5,866 bases of DNA from Fimenecus sp051881415 (GTDB lineage Bacteria > Bacillota > Clostridia > Oscillospirales > Acutalibacteraceae), in assembly GCA_051881415.1 (NCBI GenBank), contig JBJEPV010000191.1, positions 1 to 5,866 of the forward strand. Direction: 5' to 3'. How positions within the stretch are numbered: position 1 is the stretch's first letter; each line of letters opens with the position of its first letter. A program made the position numbers and the translations under genes. The notes beneath the pieces were generated by a model that worked only from the letters and a program-made list of their open reading frames with translations, searched no databases and was not told the origin of the DNA. Shown piece after piece: positions 5,272 through 5,866 of the stretch.

Positions 5272-5285
5272 GCGGCTTACGCCGC
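5272..5285 (-). other. GNRA-loop hairpin over the target-gene stop codon (candidate DGR cruciform)
   Basis: The minus strand reads GCGGC-GTAA-GCCGC: a perfect 5-bp GC stem closed by a GTAA loop, with the TAA stop inside the loop. Known DGRs carry a short hairpin or cruciform with a 4-nt loop just 3' of the variable region that promotes retrohoming. This one starts 12 nt after the last scaffold Cys codon of the putative variable region. The stem is short, so chance is possible in GC-rich DNA. Confidence 0.5.
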
Positions 5286-5866
5286 TGAAGGCTGTTCACA
5301 AGAAAGAGCCGCCCCAAACGTCCAACGCGCGGAGGAAGCCGCGATGAGCAAGTGCAAGCACGCCGCGCCACAAAGCGCACCGTTGCGGCAGCGACCGCCG
5401 ACAAGCGCGATGTTGATGTTGTCGTTGTCAAACCAACACCAATCGGGGATGTGCTTTGCGTTCTGTTCAAGTTCATTCGGGATTCTTCCCAAGTGCGACA
5501 TCATGGTGTTTTTAATAAATCCGCTGTTCCAACCGCTCCACGATATGCCCGTGTCGGTGTATCCCTCTCCCGTGAGATTATAAGGCGGGATCATCTTCAC
5601 CTTCACTTTGCCATAATCACCGAGGATGCCGACAATGCGTTCCCATTGATCGCCCCACCATCCTTCGATGTGGAACACTTTCACTTGCTTGTCCGTTTCC
5701 TCATATCCGAAAAACTGTCCTTTGTCGTTCAGCGTGCCTGTTTTGAGAAGTTCGCCGGAGGTTGTGTTTCCTGCTCCGAATACCGTTTGCGAATCATCCG
5801 ATCTTGAAATGACGGTCAACAGACAGTTCACAAGATTGCGATCCGCCCATGAACGTGTGCGCCAAA
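5277..5866 (-). CDS. C-terminal part of a phage surface/receptor-type protein with C-type-lectin-like DGR target domain (partial)
   Basis: The frame is open to the window edge and enters with WRTRSWADRNLVNCLL, so this is the last ~196 aa of a longer protein; the GTG at 5829-5831 is internal. Segments LLKTGTLNDKGQFFGY, KVFHIEGWWGDQWERIVGIL, GISWSGWNSGFI and WCWFDNDNINIALVGG resemble C-terminal domains of Clostridia phage proteins that end in a C-type-lectin/formylglycine-generating-enzyme fold, the class used as DGR targets (compare Mtd of Bordetella phage). The final domain keeps GG, G, G, AAS, W, G-A-A-L-S-C, with altered residues between them. The likely role is receptor or ligand binding on the virion or host surface. 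The N-terminal part and start are outside the window. A non-DGR lectin-like domain remains possible. Confidence 0.75.
   Translation of the reverse strand, partial: WRTRSWADRNLVNCLLTVISRSDDSQTVFGAGNTTSGELLKTGTLNDKGQFFGYEETDKQVKVFHIEGWWGDQWERIVGILGDYGKVKVKMIPPYNLTGEGYTDTGISWSGWNSGFIKNTMMSHLGRIPNELEQNAKHIPDWCWFDNDNINIALVGGRCRNGALCGAACLHLLIAASSARWTFGAALSCEQPSAA
5298..5402 (-). other. Putative DGR variable region (VR)
   Basis: These 35 codons (V-G-G to L-S-C) encode the ligand-binding end of the C-type-lectin-like domain. The sense strand contains only 5 adenines in 105 nt, while the preceding codons (DNDNINI) are A-rich. Positions where related domains usually carry AAC/AAT or TAC codons read CGC, TGC, CGC, AAC, CTT, TGC, CAC, CTC, ATC, TCC, CGT and TTT. 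All end in C or T, as expected if first and second adenines of an Asn/Tyr template codon were replaced. Scaffold codons (GG, G, GCG GCT TCC, TGG, GGG GCG GCT CTT) are unaltered. The template is inferred from family knowledge and is not present in the window. Confidence 0.65.

Noticed and set aside
5419..5428. A 10-nt match (TTGTCGTTGT) between the small RNA (4452-4461) and the plus strand of the DGR-type target gene, meaning antisense pairing with the target mRNA just upstream of the variable region.
   Set aside because: A 10-nt match involving low-complexity TTG repeats is expected by chance in a window of this size, and half of it lies in the small RNA's own stem.
5084..5476. Minus-strand 130-aa frame overlapping the variable region and the 5' end of the MazG-like gene.
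   Set aside because: Its N-terminal half is a Thr/Ser/Arg-rich shadow of the DGR-target frame, it spans the two hairpins, and it overlaps two genes with good family motifs and ribosome sites.

Overview
The window looks like part of a phage, prophage or phage-plasmid of a Clostridia-type (Firmicutes) host, probably gut-associated. This is inferred from family resemblance, strong GGAGG ribosome sites, mid-range GC and tight packing; no taxonomic marker gene is present. Every protein gene lies on the minus strand, so transcription order runs from high to low coordinates. Gene-to-gene overlaps of the ATGA or TGATG kind are frequent, and no gene-free stretch exceeds about 230 bases.

Region 1 (5866 down to 5209): the C-terminal part of a large surface or receptor-binding-type protein. 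Its last ~35 codons have the layout of a diversity-generating retroelement (DGR) variable region. The GG...G...G...AAS...W..G.AL scaffold is kept, the positions usually filled by Asn/Tyr codons are replaced, and the sense strand is nearly free of adenine (5 A in 105 nt). A GNRA-loop hairpin covers the stop codon and a second GC-rich hairpin follows. No reverse transcriptase, Avd or template repeat is visible in the window.

Region 2 (5208 to 4300): a MazG-like nucleotide pyrophosphohydrolase, then a 228-bp intergenic region. That region carries the only clear plus-strand transcription unit: a consensus TTGACA-17 bp-TATAAT promoter with an extended -10, about 70 nt of transcribed sequence predicted to fold into two stem-loops, and an intrinsic terminator. 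It reads opposite to all genes and lies directly upstream of the replication genes, as a counter-transcribed copy-control RNA would.

Region 3 (4299 to 2924): a small DUF6017-like protein and an HUH rolling-circle-type replication protein, joined by a stop/start overlap or near-overlap.

Region 4 (2875 to 5): a membrane-anchored SLT-type lytic transglycosylase, an unrecognised 214-aa protein with an acidic tail, a three-helix PnuC-like mini membrane protein, a stand-alone VRR-NUC nuclease, a MazF/PemK-like toxin without a visible antitoxin, and a 126-aa protein with a helical N-terminus and basic C-terminus. Together this reads as an accessory, replication and lysis-associated module next to a diversifiable host-recognition gene. 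The most interesting items are the putative DGR variable region with its hairpins and the antisense small-RNA unit beside the HUH Rep gene.
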